The translations under genes were made by a program, and so were the position numbers. A stretch of DNA of 64,000 bases from Calliphora vicina (taxonomy: Eukaryota > Arthropoda > Insecta > Diptera > Calliphoridae): contig NC_088782.1 in the NCBI RefSeq assembly GCF_958450345.1, positions 119,708,046-119,772,045 of the forward strand. Direction: 5' to 3'. This document shows positions 21,707-34,683 of this stretch, one piece after another. The notes beneath the pieces were generated by a model. That model ran no database searches and was not told where the DNA came from. It saw nothing but the letters and a program-made list of their open reading frames with translations. Position 1 is the stretch's first letter. Each line of letters opens with the position of its first letter.

Positions 21707-23868
21707 AAACAGAACTAGAACAGAACTAGAACAGAACTAGAACAGAACTAGAACAGAACTAGAACAGAACTAGAACAGAACTAGAACAGAACTAGAACAG
21801 AACTAGAACAGAACTAGAACAGAACTAGAACAGAACTAGAACAGAACTAGAACAGAACTAGAACAGAACTAGAACAGAACTAGAACAGAACTAGAACAGA
21901 ACTAGAACAGAACTAGAACAGAACTAGAACAGAACTAGAACAGAACTAGAACAGAACTAGAACAGAACTAGAACAGAACTAGAACAGAACTAGAACAGAA
22001 CTAGAACAGAACTAGAACAGAACTAGAACAGAACTAGAACAGAACTAGAACAGAACTAGAACAGAACTAGAACAGAACTAGAACAGAACTAGAACAGAAC
22101 TAGAACAGAACTAGAACAGAACTAGAACAGAACTAGAACAGAACTAGAACAGAACTAGAACAGAACTAGAACAGAACTAGAACAGAACTAGAACAGAACT
22201 AGAACAGAACTAGAACAGAACTAGAACAGAACTAGAATAGAACTAGAACAGAACTAGAACAGAACTAGAACAGAACTAGAACAGAACTAGAACAGAACTA
22301 GAACAGAACTAGAACAGAACTAGAACAGAACTAGAACAGAACTAGAACAGAACTAGAACAGAACTAGAACAGAACTAGAACAGAACTAGAACAGAACTAG
22401 AACAGAACTAGAACAGAACTAGAACAGAACTAGAACAGAACTAGAACAGAACTAGAACAGAACTAGAACAGAACTAGAACAGAACTAGAACAGAACTAGA
22501 ACAGAACTAGAACAGAACTAGAACAGAACTAGAACAGAACTAGAACAGAACTAGAACAGAACTAGAACAGAACTAGAACAGAACTAGAACAGAACTAGAA
22601 CAGAACTAGAACAGAACTAGAACAGAACTAGAACAGAACTAGAACAGAACTAGAACAGAACTAGAACAGAACTAGAACAGAACTAGAACAGAACTAGAAC
22701 AGAACTAGAACAGAACTAGAACAGAACTAGAACAGAACTAGAACAGAACTAGAACAGAACTAGAACAGAACTAGAACAGAACTAGAACAGAACTAGAACA
22801 GAACTAGAACAGAACTAGAACAGAACTAGAACAGAACTAGAACAGAACTAGAACAGAACTAGAACAGAACTAGAACAGAACTAGAACAGAACTAGAACAG
22901 AACTAGAACAGAACTAGAACAGAACTAGAACAGAACTAGAACAGAACTAGAACAGAACTAGAACAGAACTAGAACAGAACTAGAACAGAACTAGAACAGA
23001 ACTAGAACAGAACTAGAACAGAACTAGAACAGAACTAGAACAGAACTAGAACAGAACTAGAACAGAACTAGAACAGAACTAGAACAGAACTAGAACAGAA
23101 CTAGAACAGAACTAGAACAGAACAGAACAGAACTAGAACAGAACTAGAACAGAACTAGAACAGAACTAGAACAGAACTAGAACAGAACTAGAACAGAACT
23201 AGAACAGAACTAGAACAGAACTAGAACAGAACTAGAACAGAACTAGAACAGAACTAGAACAGAACTAGAACAGAACTAGAACAGAACTAGAACAGAACTA
23301 GAACAGAACTAGAACAGAACTAGAACAGAACTAGAACAGAACTAGAACAGAACTAGAACAGAACTAGAACAGAACTAGAACAGAACTAGAACAGAACTAG
23401 AACAGAACTAGAACAGAACTAGAACAGAACTAGAACAGAACTAGAACAGAACTAGAACAGAACTAGAACTAGAACAGAACTAGAACTAGAACAGAACTAG
23501 AACAGAACAGAACAGAACTAGAACAGAACTAGAACAGAACTAGAACAGAACTAGAACAGAACTAGAACAGAACTAGAGCAGAACTAGAACTGAACTAGAA
23601 CAGAACTAGAACAGAACTAGAACAGAACTAGAACAGAACTAGAACTAGAACTAGAACTAGAACTAGAACTAGAACAAGAACAGAACAGAACAGAACATAA
23701 CAGAACTAGAACAGAACTAGAACTAGAACTAGAACTAGAACTAGAACTAGAACAGAACTAGAACAGAACTAGAACAGAACTAGAACTAGAACTAGAACAG
23801 AACTAAAACAGAACTAGAATAGAATTAAAACAGAACTAGAACAGAACTAAAACAGAACTAGAACAGAG
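21707..23868 (+). repeat. 12-bp satellite array (AGAACTAGAACA), forward, with degenerate right end
   Basis: About 2.16 kb. The left 1.7 kb is almost invariant. From about 23460 rightward it breaks up: AGAACT 6-bp runs (23640-23675, 23715-23750), AGAACAGAACA runs (23118-23132, 23503-23515, 23678-23700), and substituted units (gagcag, actgaac, ataaca, aactaaaac). The pattern of a homogeneous core and a decayed edge is what unequal exchange predicts (inference). Confidence 0.97.
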
Positions 23869-25990
23869 CTCCTATCGTAAATCCTTAGGTAGTTCAAATT
23901 AAGCTTTACTCGTCTTTCTGAAGTCTGAGTTTAGATCCTATTGCATGTATTTCTATGGTCTTGGTTGAGCTTCCATCAGTCCTAGTTTTAATTCAATTTT
24001 TAAATGGTCTATATTGGGCGCCAATTGTAGTTCTTTATAAAGTTTTCGTTTTAGTTCAACGATGGAACAAGAGTCGACCAGAATTAGGACTGATTTTGTT
24101 TATTAAATTAAATATTTCGTTAAATAAATGTTGAAATTCTTTAATTTTCATACTGACAGCTACTATACAGTATAGTCTGTAGAGTATTTTGCAGTTTATT
24201 ATGTGGTGTAGCTTTAACTTTGGTATATTTGGTTATCTGCTATTTATGTATAATGTTTCTACTCGTGTGCACTCTATATAAACTGTAGGGATCCATCTGT
24301 TGCCCCCTTTTTCCCACTTAACTTCACATCTATGAATGTTTTCACATATAATCTGACATTATCAGGTATTATTTGCCCCAAAAATCAAGTATTCAAATCT
24401 ATTTAACATTTTGCTAAATGTGTTAATTAAAAACAAAACAATTCAAGCTGAAATTAAATGATATACCCCCTCAACGCCCTCAAACACTAAATTATATAAA
24501 TGAAAACGAAAGAGAATAGTAACACGCAATGAATTAAAATCCAGGACTGTGTAGAAATAAATTTAACTACGAACACTTGAAATCACAACGGAACTCCAAC
24601 TGTTTAATAAAGTATTTCCGTTTTTATTTTATTTATTAAACCACACAAATAAAAACACGCACTTCTAGAGACTCTCATGAACACATATGCAAAGTTTTTG
24701 CAGGCCACAACTGAAAATAACCTTTTGAATAATTCAGGAAGTTTATTTGTTTAACGTAATTAATTCCAGCATTAAAATACTGAAAGTGAAATCAGAAATT
24801 AAAGCAAAAACAGCAAGAAAATCCATTAGTTTCTCATTACAATTTCATATTGAGTAAATATTTGGCAACATTTAAAAAACGCTGAGGTAGACGTAACCAT
24901 CAGAACTAAAAGCCTTTTAAATTAAATGTTTTCATTTAATTAAAATGCTTTTTTGATGAACTTAATTCAATTTAAGTTTATAACAACTATTTTTATGTTT
25001 GAAATTTAATTACAATTGTAAGCATTACTAACGAGAAAAGAGTAGTCTACAAATCACTATTATAAACCAGACAATTAATCATGATTAGCTGCTCACTTCT
25101 TAAACAGGAGATCCATAAATTAAAACACTATTTTTGACATTTGCTAACCCAACACCAGACATGACAAACTATGAAATTTATGAGTCCACAATACTAAACT
25201 ATAATTCATTTACTCACATGGAAATTCTATTGTTTAAATACAACAAAATACAAATTACTAGAAGATTATTAAATTGTTTAAACTTTTTATTGCCTTGATA
25301 TGATGATTTTGCAAAAAAAAACTTTTTAAAACAACAAAGTTTGATTATTCACTCACACACACCCACATTTCTGTCCCCTTCTCTCTCATCCCACAACAAC
25401 AACTTTATCTCATGTGCGTGTTTTATTTCAAAAGATTGTTGCCTATTTTTAGGCCTATCACCAGCCAGCTATTAAAAATCCATTAAACTATTAAAGGTAA
25501 AAAGCTCAAAAGTAAATAAATAAAATAAAATGAAATTAATGTTTTAAAAAACTTTTAGCAAATTGTCAAATAAAAAAAAAAAACTTATATGTGTCTGTGT
25601 TCTTGTAACCATAATAAATTTAGATAAAAAAAAACTGTTAAAAAAAATCAAATTTCATTTGTGCCTGCGTTTTTCTTAAATTGAATTTATAAATTCAATT
25701 ATAGACGAAATGGTGTGGTGTAGAGTTATAACGTTTTATGTGTTTTTTGTCAACATAATAAAATTGTTGACAGGAAATGGTATTTTTTAAGTACTTGAGC
25801 TTTTAGCAACGAAACATTGATGAAATTTTATTAAAATTAACTGGAAAAAGTAAGGAAAATACAAAAGAAGTACTTTGCAAATAAAGGTAATTCAATGAAT
25901 TTAAAAGAGATTGAGAGAAAAGTGAGATATGATTTAATAAAATGAAGCAGAATTAAATTTAATAAAATATTTAGAATTGATGCAAAAGTG
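23869..25990. other. AT-rich DNA between satellite arrays
   Basis: Mostly unremarkable single-copy-looking AT-rich sequence. A possible LTR-element remnant at 24014-24330 is described separately. No coding exon recognised. Confidence 0.45.
24014..24330 (-). mobile_element. Possible LTR retrotransposon remnant (PBS-like site plus LTR edge)
   Basis: On the minus strand, 24023-24014 reads TGGCGCCCAA, a primer-binding-site-like sequence of the type used by many gypsy-class elements, two bases after a possible LTR end (…CTACA). The putative LTR would run rightwards on the plus strand and contains a TATA-like TTTATATAG on the minus strand near 24275. No second LTR, no open frame and no target duplication were found, so the match could be chance. 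Confidence 0.25.
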
Positions 25991-27452
25991 AAACAGAACT
26001 GAACTAGAAATGAACTAGAACTGAACTAGAACCTGAACTAGAACCTGAACTAGAACCTGAACTAGAACCTGAACTAGAACCTGAACTAGAACCTGAACTA
26101 GAACCTGAACTAGAACCTGAACTAGAACTGAACTAGAACTGAACTAGAACTGAACTAGAACTGAACTAGAACTGAACTAGAACTGAACTAGAACTGAACT
26201 AGAACTGAACTAGAACTGAACTAGAACTGAACTAGAACTGAACTAGAACTGAACTAGAACTGAACTAGAACTGAACCAGAACCTGAACTAGAACCTGAAC
26301 TAGAACCTGAACTAGAACCTGAACTAGAACCTGAACTAGAACCTGAACTAGAACTGAACTAGAACTGAACTAGAACTGAACTAGAACTGAACTAGAACTG
26401 AACTAGAACTGAACTAGAACTGAACTAGAACTGAACTAGAACTGAACTAGAACTGAACCAGAACCTGAACTAGAACCTGAACTAGAATCTGAACTAGAAC
26501 CTGAACTAGAACCTGAACTAGAACCTGAACTAGAACCTGAACTAGAACTGAACTAGAACTGAACTAGAACTGAACTAGAACTGAACTAGAACTGAACTAG
26601 AACTGAACTAGAACTGAACTAGAACTGAACTAGAACTGAACTAGAACTGAACTAGAACTGAACTAGAACTGAACTAGAACTGAACTAGAACTGAACTAGA
26701 ACTGAACTAGAACTGAACTAGAACTGAACTAGAACTGAACTAGAACTGAACTAGAACTGAACTAGAACTGAACTAGAACTGAACTAGAACTGAACTAGAA
26801 CTGAACTAGAACTGAACTAGAACTGAACCAGAACCTGAACCTGAACTAGAACCTGAACTAGAACCTGAACTAGAACCTGAACTAGAACCTGAACTAGAAC
26901 CTGAACTAGAACCTGAACTAGAACTGAACTAGAACTGAACTAGAACTGAACTAGAACTGAACTAGAACTGAACTAGAACTGAACTAGAACTGAACTAGAA
27001 CTGAACTAGAACTGAACTAGAACTGAACTAGAACTGAACTAGAACTGAACTAGAACTGAACTAGAACTGAACTAGAACTGAACTAGAACTGAACTAGAAC
27101 TGAACTAGAACTGAACTAGAACTGAACTAGAACTGAACTAGAACTGAACTAGAACTGAACTAGAACTGAACTAGAACTGAACTAGAACTGAACTAGAACT
27201 GAACTAGAACTGAACTAGAACTGAACTAGAACTGAACTAGAACTGAACTAGAACTGAACTAGAACTGAACCAGAACCTGAACTAGAACCTGAACTAGAAC
27301 CTGAACTAGAACCTGAACTAGAACCTGAACTAGAACCTGAACTAGAACCTGAACTAGAACCTGAACTAGAACCTGAACTAGAACCTGAACTAGAACTGAA
27401 CTAGAACTGAACTAGAACTGAACTAGAACCTGAATTAAAACCTGAACTAGAA
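25991..27452 (+). repeat. 11/12-bp variant satellite (TAGAACTGAAC / TAGAACCTGAAC)
   Basis: A relative of the 12-mer satellite. Blocks of the 11-bp unit TAGAACTGAAC alternate with blocks of the 12-bp unit TAGAACCTGAAC, which has one extra C. The 12-bp blocks lie at about 26028-26125, 26276-26350, 26458-26545, 26827-26925, 27270-27390 and the last ~40 bp; the 11-bp blocks fill the gaps. Most 11-to-12 transitions are marked by a GAACCAGAACC unit (26275, 26458, 26827, 27269), so the alternation is itself a higher-order repeat. Confidence 0.93.
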
Positions 27453-28547
27453 TATTAAAACATCGAAAAATGTCAAAATTTTTTAAACTTTAAGAAAACA
27501 CTAAGCAACCATAAATTTCCCTGTTTTTTTTTAAGCATAAAAGCCAATAAAACAAAAAGAAAACGTAAAAAGTTTCTTTTTTCACACCATTCATCCACTC
27601 TACTAATTGGTATTGAAAAGGATCAAACGCAAACCCAGCAATAAGAAATTACACACTTGATTCGCAGAAAACCAATAAGAACTTTTATTTATTTTTGTAG
27701 CAGATGAAAAAAGATGTTAAATCTTTAAAAAAAGTTAAAGGAGAAATAAAATCGAGAAGCAAAGTTTTGTTTTGAAAGGTAATAAAGTTAAATGGCTGCC
27801 TTAGGATAAGAGAACGAGAAGAAAAACACACAGACACATTAAAAGTATCTAAAAGATATTTATTAAAGGATTTAGATATCATATGTTGAGGCTGAAAGGC
27901 TTCAAATTACCAAAGAGAGCTAGAGAAATAGAGACAGGAAAACAACTTAGACATGTAAAACATCTCTCAACATATAGACACATGTAAAACACATTTATTA
28001 GATGTAATTTAAGCAACCTGGCATATTAGCAACGTGCCACAAGTCTTCAAGGATTTAAAGGTAGACATACGCATCGTACGTACTCCACTTACTCAAATAA
28101 ATAAGTCTGTTTACTTTTCATAGAGTATGCGAGTAATTGTGTAAGACATTAATACTTTAATAGTTTTACTCATTTTCAGTGAGTTTTGGCATTTTTTAAA
28201 AGTGTGAAATTTTATTGCCTACACAAAACCCAAAGGTGTGCTGCGAGTATTAAATTTATACATAAAAATTCCATTAAGTAATTAAAATAAATGATTTTTT
28301 ATAACAGCCGCCTGTTAGTGGAGTGAAATGGCAATGAATTTAATCTGCAATTAATCTATATTAATATTATGCCAATACATAGTTTGTACAAGCAACAACA
28401 AGTAAAAAGATTGATTAAATTTCGTTTAATGTTAAAGCCATATAAACTCAGGAATATTTTTTATCAACTATTTAAGAAACATATTCATTAAAGTTATAAA
28501 TTGTGGAATAATCTTATTTCTGTACTATTTCAAATGAAGATCTGCTC
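27453..28547. other. AT-rich DNA, no gene recognised
   Basis: Single-copy-looking. The minus-strand open frame 27685-27882 lacks a domain or splice context. Nothing else seen. Confidence 0.45.
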
Positions 28548-29404
28548 CAGTTCTGCTTTAGTTCTGTTCTAGTTCTGTTCTAGTTCTGTTCTAGTTCTGT
28601 TCTAGTTCTGTTCTAGTTCTGTTCTAGTTCTGTTCTAGTTCTGTTCTAGTTCTGTTCTAGTTCTGTTCTAGTTCTGTTCTAGTTCTGTTCTAGTTCTGTT
28701 CTAGTTCTGTTCTAGTTCTGTTCTAGTTCTGTTCTAGTTCTGTTCTAGTTCTGTTCTAGTTCTGTTCTAGTTCTGTTCTAGTTCTGTTCTAGTTCTGTTC
28801 TAGTTCTGTTCTAGTTCTGTTCTAGTTCTGTTCTAGTTCTGTTCTAGTTCTGTTCTAGTTCTGTTCTAGTTCTGTTCTAGTTCTGTTCTAGTTCTGTTCT
28901 AGTTCTGTTCTAGTTCTGTTCTAGTTCTGTTCTAGTTCTGTTCTAGTTCTGTTCTAGTTCTGTTCTAGTTCTGTTCTAGTTCTGTTCTAGTTCTGTTCTA
29001 GTTCTGTTCTAGTTCTGTTCTAGTTCTGTTCTAGTTCTGTTCTAGTTCTGTTCTAGTTCTGTTCTAGTTCTGTTCTAGTTCTGTTCTAGTTCTGTTCTAG
29101 TTCTGTTCTAGTTCTGTTCTAGTTCTGTTCTAGTTCTGTTCTAGTTCTGTTCTAGTTCTGTTCTAGTTCTGTTCTAGTTCTGTTCTAGTTCTGTTCTAGT
29201 TCTGTTCTAGTTCTGTTCTAGTTCTGTTCTAGTTCTGTTCTAGTTCTGTTCTAGTTCTGTTCTAGTTCTGTTCTAGTTCTGTTCTAGTTCTGTTCTAGTT
29301 CTGTTCTAGTTCTGTTCTAGTTCTGTTCTAGTTCTGTTCTAGTTCTGTTCTAGTTCTGTTCTAGTTCTGTTCTAGTTCTGTTCTAGTTCTGTTCTAGTTC
29401 TGTT
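28548..29404 (-). repeat. 12-bp satellite array, reverse orientation
   Basis: About 0.86 kb of TCTAGTTCTGTT units. The left edge is degenerate (ccagttctgctttag). The right edge at 29404 is abrupt and identical to the right edge of the array ending at 32676. Confidence 0.97.
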
Positions 29405-31411
29405 AAACTGTTGTTTGTGGAGTTTCATTTTAGTTCCTTGTTTGCATGACTTTCAATTTGTTTAATATCAGCAAGTAATTCAATTTCCCTTCTTGTTCCT
29501 CTCTTTCCCTTTGATTAGTTTAATTTCCTTTAATTTATTCAAATTTCCTTCTTAACACAATAGAAATTAAGCTTAAAATATTTACTGTCATTTATTGGTC
29601 AGTTGTGGTATTATCTCTGTCTAAGAAAATTTATTATAATTAGATGAAAGATGTTGGAGTATTTTTGCTGCTTTTCTTGGTTGGATTTTGTCAACATCAT
29701 CATGACATTTGACATGTGATATATTGACCTTTGTACATGTGTCTGTATCATGTACAATATTGAGACTTATGTCATGTCATTGTTGAAGTAAATTTTGTTT
29801 TCGTTTTAAAGGCTAAGAAAAGGAAGTCATTGTGAGCTAAAGTCTTAGAGCCAGAGTGATGGGAATATGTAGATAGACAAACAAATATTTATGGACAATC
29901 AACGAGACAGGACATTTGTGTACACAGCTACGAGGTGTATTTAATGCAAACAAATGGATTTGAACATCTACATAACCTCTTTGATTAAGAGGAGTGTTTG
30001 TAATAGATTCCTAGAAATTTATTTTTCGTTGGCTTGTTTTTATAAATGTTCCAGGATTTGTTCGTTTTAATTTCCAGCTAGTTTTATATGTTTGTTTTTA
30101 TGTTTAAATTGTTGTTGTTACGCATTACAAGAACGCTGCAGGATATTTTTTTGTTTTCTTTTCCAAAAAAAAATACAAAAGGTCAGACAATGATTTCAGT
30201 TGGAAAAAAGAAATGATTTGCTCATTTTACCAGAAATTGCTTCATATCCGTTTTGTACAGTAGATGACAATAGTGAGCAAACAGAATATTATTTCTGGGA
30301 ATCTAAGCAGAAAATTGTTTCCCATTCCAAAAAAGTTTTTATTAATATAAACCATAAACCTCAAAGTCTTTAATCATTTATGTCTTTTTAGACAATTTAG
30401 TCATATATCGGAAAACTTTTTGTTTGCTGGAATTTGACTCATTTATCTGTGCGATCTGTGCGATAAATTAACTTTATATTTTTAAATGTTATTTTCTTTA
30501 CATTTCCAAACATTTGAAATCATTTAAACATTCTATATGAGTAATAAACAAACAACATTTCTATATTTCATTCATTCACAACGAAACCAATAAATTTAAA
30601 TAAATTTGTTGGCACTGTGCCCGCCTGCAATAGCAACAAAAACACACACACACACAAACATTCAGCTATTTTCAGTTTAAAAACCGCCGCCGCACAAATC
30701 ATATAAAAAACAACAATATTTAAACAAAATATTTAAATATAAATGGAATCGGAATTGGAATTGGACATTTTGTCAAACATTTTGCGAAAACTCAACCAAA
30801 AACCTATAAACAAATAAACATAAAATAATTTTAAATTCAACAAATGACACACATTTTTAAATTTTCAAGATCATTGCTAAAACTGGGCTAAACTGAAAGT
30901 GAACAACATGTGGCCGACATATGTTTAAAAAATATGGCTGCATTATTTTATCGTTTAACACATTATGACTCTTTCATTACTAAAATGTTTTAAATCACTC
31001 AGAAAATGTCAAAATTTAAATCTTATATTTCAAATAAGTATTAAATTTTAGACAATGAAATTTGCACAATTTAACATTTAAACCTTTTTCTTTTTATTTT
31101 GTTGTTTCTCAAGGCCACTGCTTTCTTTACATTTTAGTTTTCTTCCTTTTTGTAGCTAAATTTATGCTGACAATTTGTGCTGCTCATGCATGTTGGTGGC
31201 ATGTGTTGAACTATTGCCTGCATAATAATGTCTGTGTGAAAATTCAGCATGATTGCACTGGGAAACTTAAGAAAAGTGAAAAATTCAAAAGCTAATGTCT
31301 TGCAGCAACAAAAAGGAAAAAATCTGTTCTCATTACACAAACAGATTTTCTTGGAATTTTAGAAATATAAATAAGTTGTAAACTGAGAACTTATGTGGTT
31401 ATAAGGGAGGT
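29405..31411. other. Unique block of duplication copy 1
   Basis: About 2 kb of non-repetitive sequence with a short CA microsatellite at 30641-30657 and GC-richer spots near 30612-30632 and 30682-30696. No coding exon is convincing. The open frames 31062-31295 (plus) and 31134-31340 (minus) are low-complexity and overlap on opposite strands. It is bounded by inverted 12-mer arrays. Confidence 0.5.
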
Positions 31412-32042
31412 AACTAGAACAGAACTAGAACAGAACTAGAACAGAACTAGAACAGAACTAGAACAGAACTAGAACAGAACTAGAACAGAACTAGAACAGA
31501 ACTAGAACAGAACTAGAACAGAACTAGAACAGAACCAGAACAGAACCAGAACAGAACTAGAACAGAACTAGAACAGAACTAGAACAGAACTAGAACAGAA
31601 CTAGAACAGAACTAGAACAGAACTAGAACAGAACTAGAACAGAACTAGAACAGAACTAGAACAGAACTAGAACAGAACTAGAACAGAACTAGAACAGAAC
31701 TAGAACAGAACTAGAACAGAACTAGAACAGAACTAGAACAGAACTAGAACAGAACTAGAACAGAACTAGAACAGAACTAGAACAGAACTAGAACAGAACT
31801 AGAACAGAACTAGAACAGAACTAGAACAGAACTAGAACAGAACTAGAACAGAACTAGAACAGAACTAGAACAGAACTAGAACAGAACTAGAACAGAACTA
31901 GAACAGAACTAGAACAGAACTAGAACAGAACTAGAACAGAACTAGAACAGAACTAGAACAGAACTAGAACAGAACTAGAACAGAACTAGAACAGAACTAG
32001 AACAGAACTAGAACAGAACTAGAACAGAACTAGAACAGAACT
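31412..32042 (+). repeat. 12-bp satellite array, forward, of duplication copy 1
   Basis: About 630 bp of AGAACTAGAACA with two AGAACCAGAACA variants at 31531-31555. It abuts the reverse array directly at 32042/32043 (gaactttctgttctag), so about 630 bp on each side are complementary. Confidence 0.97.
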
Positions 32043-32676
32043 TTCTGTTCTAGTTCTGTTCTAGTTCTGTTCTAGTTCTGTTCTAGTTCTGTTCTAGTTC
32101 TGTTCTAGTTCTGTTCTAGTTCTGTTCTAGTTCTGTTCTAGTTCTGTTCTAGTTCTGTTCTAGTTCTGTTCTAGTTCTGTTCTAGTTCTGTTCTAGTTCT
32201 GTTCTAGTTCTGTTCTAGTTCTGTTCTAGTTCTGTTCTAGTTCTGTTCTAGTTCTGTTCTAGTTCTGTTCTAGTTCTGTTCTAGTTCTGTTCTAGTTCTG
32301 TTCTAGTTCTGTTCTAGTTCTGTTCTAGTTCTGTTCTAGTTCTGTTCTAGTTCTGTTCTAGTTCTGTTCTAGTTCTGTTCTAGTTCTGTTCTAGTTCTGT
32401 TCTAGTTCTGTTCTAGTTCTGTTCTAGTTCTGTTCTAGTTCTGTTCTAGTTCTGTTCTAGTTCTGTTCTAGTTCTGTTCTAGTTCTGTTCTAGTTCTGTT
32501 CTAGTTCTGTTCTAGTTCTGTTCTAGTTCTGTTCTAGTTCTGTTCTAGTTCTGTTCTAGTTCTGTTCTAGTTCTGTTCTAGTTCTGTTCTAGTTCTGTTC
32601 TAGTTCTGTTCTAGTTCTGTTCTAGTTCTGTTCTAGTTCTGTTCTAGTTCTGTTCTAGTTCTGTTCTAGTTCTGTT
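32043..32676 (-). repeat. 12-bp satellite array, reverse, of duplication copy 2
   Basis: About 634 bp of TCTAGTTCTGTT units immediately following the forward array. Its right end (tctgttaaactgttg) is identical to that at 29404. Confidence 0.97.
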
Positions 32677-34683
32677 AAACTGTTGTTTGTGGAGTTTCAT
32701 TTTAGTTCCTTGTTTGCATGACTTTCAATTTGTTTAATATCAGCAAGTAATTCAATTTCCCTTCTTGTTCCTCTCTTTCCCTTTGATTAGTTTAATTTCC
32801 TTTAATTTATTCAAATTTCCTTCTTAACACAATAGAAATTAAGCTTAAAATATTTACTGTCATTTATTGGTCAGTTGTGGTATTATCTCTGTCTAAGAAA
32901 ATTTATTATAATTAGATGAAAGATGTTGGAGTATTTTTGCTGCTTTTCTTGGTTGGATTTTGTCAACATCATCATGACATTTGACATGTGATATATTGAC
33001 CTTTGTACATGTGTCTGTATCATGTACAATATTGAGACTTATGTCATGTCATTGTTGAAGTAAATTTTGTTTTCGTTTTAAAGGCTAAGAAAAGGAAGTC
33101 ATTGTGAGCTAAAGTCTTAGAGCCAGAGTGATGGGAATATGTAGATAGACAAACAAATATTTATGGACAATCAACGAGACAGGACATTTGTGTACACAGC
33201 TACGAGGTGTATTTAATGCAAACAAATGGATTTGAACATCTACATAACCTCTTTGATTAAGAGGAGTGTTTGTAATAGATTCCTAGAAATTTATTTTTCG
33301 TTGGCTTGTTTTTATAAATGTTCCAGGATTTGTTCGTTTTAATTTCCAGCTAGTTTTATATGTTTGTTTTTATGTTTAAATTGTTGTTGTTACGCATTAC
33401 AAGAACGCTGCAGGATATTTTTTTGTTTTCTTTTCCAAAAAAAAATACAAAAGGTCAGACAATGATTTCAGTTGGAAAAAAGAAATGATTTGCTCATTTT
33501 ACCAGAAATTGCTTCATATCCGTTTTGTACAGTAGATGACAATAGTGAGCAAACAGAATATTATTTCTGGGAATCTAAGCAGAAAATTGTTTCCCATTCC
33601 AAAAAAGTTTTTATTAATATAAACCATAAACCTCAAAGTCTTTAATCATTTATGTCTTTTTAGACAATTTAGTCATATATCGGAAAACTTTTTGTTTGCT
33701 GGAATTTGACTCATTTATCTGTGCGATCTGTGCGATAAATTAACTTTATATTTTTAAATGTTATTTTCTTTACATTTCCAAACATTTGAAATCATTTAAA
33801 CATTCTATATGAGTAATAAACAAACAACATTTCTATATTTCATTCATTCACAACGAAACCAATAAATTTAAATAAATTTGTTGGCACTGTGCCCGCCTGC
33901 AATAGCAACAAAAACACACACACACACAAACATTCAGCTATTTTCAGTTTAAAAACCGCCGCCGCACAAATCATATAAAAAACAACAATATTTAAACAAA
34001 ATATTTAAATATAAATGGAATCGGAATTGGAATTGGACATTTTGTCAAACATTTTGCGAAAACTCAACCAAAAACCTATAAACAAATAAACATAAAATAA
34101 TTTTAAATTCAACAAATGACACACATTTTTAAATTTTCAAGATCATTGCTAAAACTGGGCTAAACTGAAAGTGAACAACATGTGGCCGACATATGTTTAA
34201 AAAATATGGCTGCATTATTTTATCGTTTAACACATTATGACTCTTTCATTACTAAAATGTTTTAAATCACTCAGAAAATGTCAAAATTTAAATCTTATAT
34301 TTCAAATAAGTATTAAATTTTAGACAATGAAATTTGCACAATTTAACATTTAAACCTTTTTCTTTTTATTTTGTTGTTTCTCAAGGCCACTGCTTTCTTT
34401 ACATTTTAGTTTTCTTCCTTTTTGTAGCTAAATTTATGCTGACAATTTGTGCTGCTCATGCATGTTGGTGGCATGTGTTGAACTATTGCCTGCATAATAA
34501 TGTCTGTGTGAAAATTCAGCATGATTGCACTGGGAAACTTAAGAAAAGTGAAAAATTCAAAAGCTAATGTCTTGCAGCAACAAAAAGGAAAAAATCTGTT
34601 CTCATTACACAAACAGATTTTCTTGGAATTTTAGAAATATAAATAAGTTGTAAACTGAGAACTTATGTGGTTATAAGGGAGGT
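32677..34683. other. Unique block of duplication copy 2
   Basis: Identical by eye to 29405-31411. The remarks on that block apply; no genes recognised. Confidence 0.5.

Noticed and set aside
31062..34567. Identical open frames at 31062-31295 and 34334-34567 as a duplicated gene
   Set aside because: They are identical because they lie in the 3272-bp duplication. The frames are short, low-complexity and overlapped by an antisense frame.
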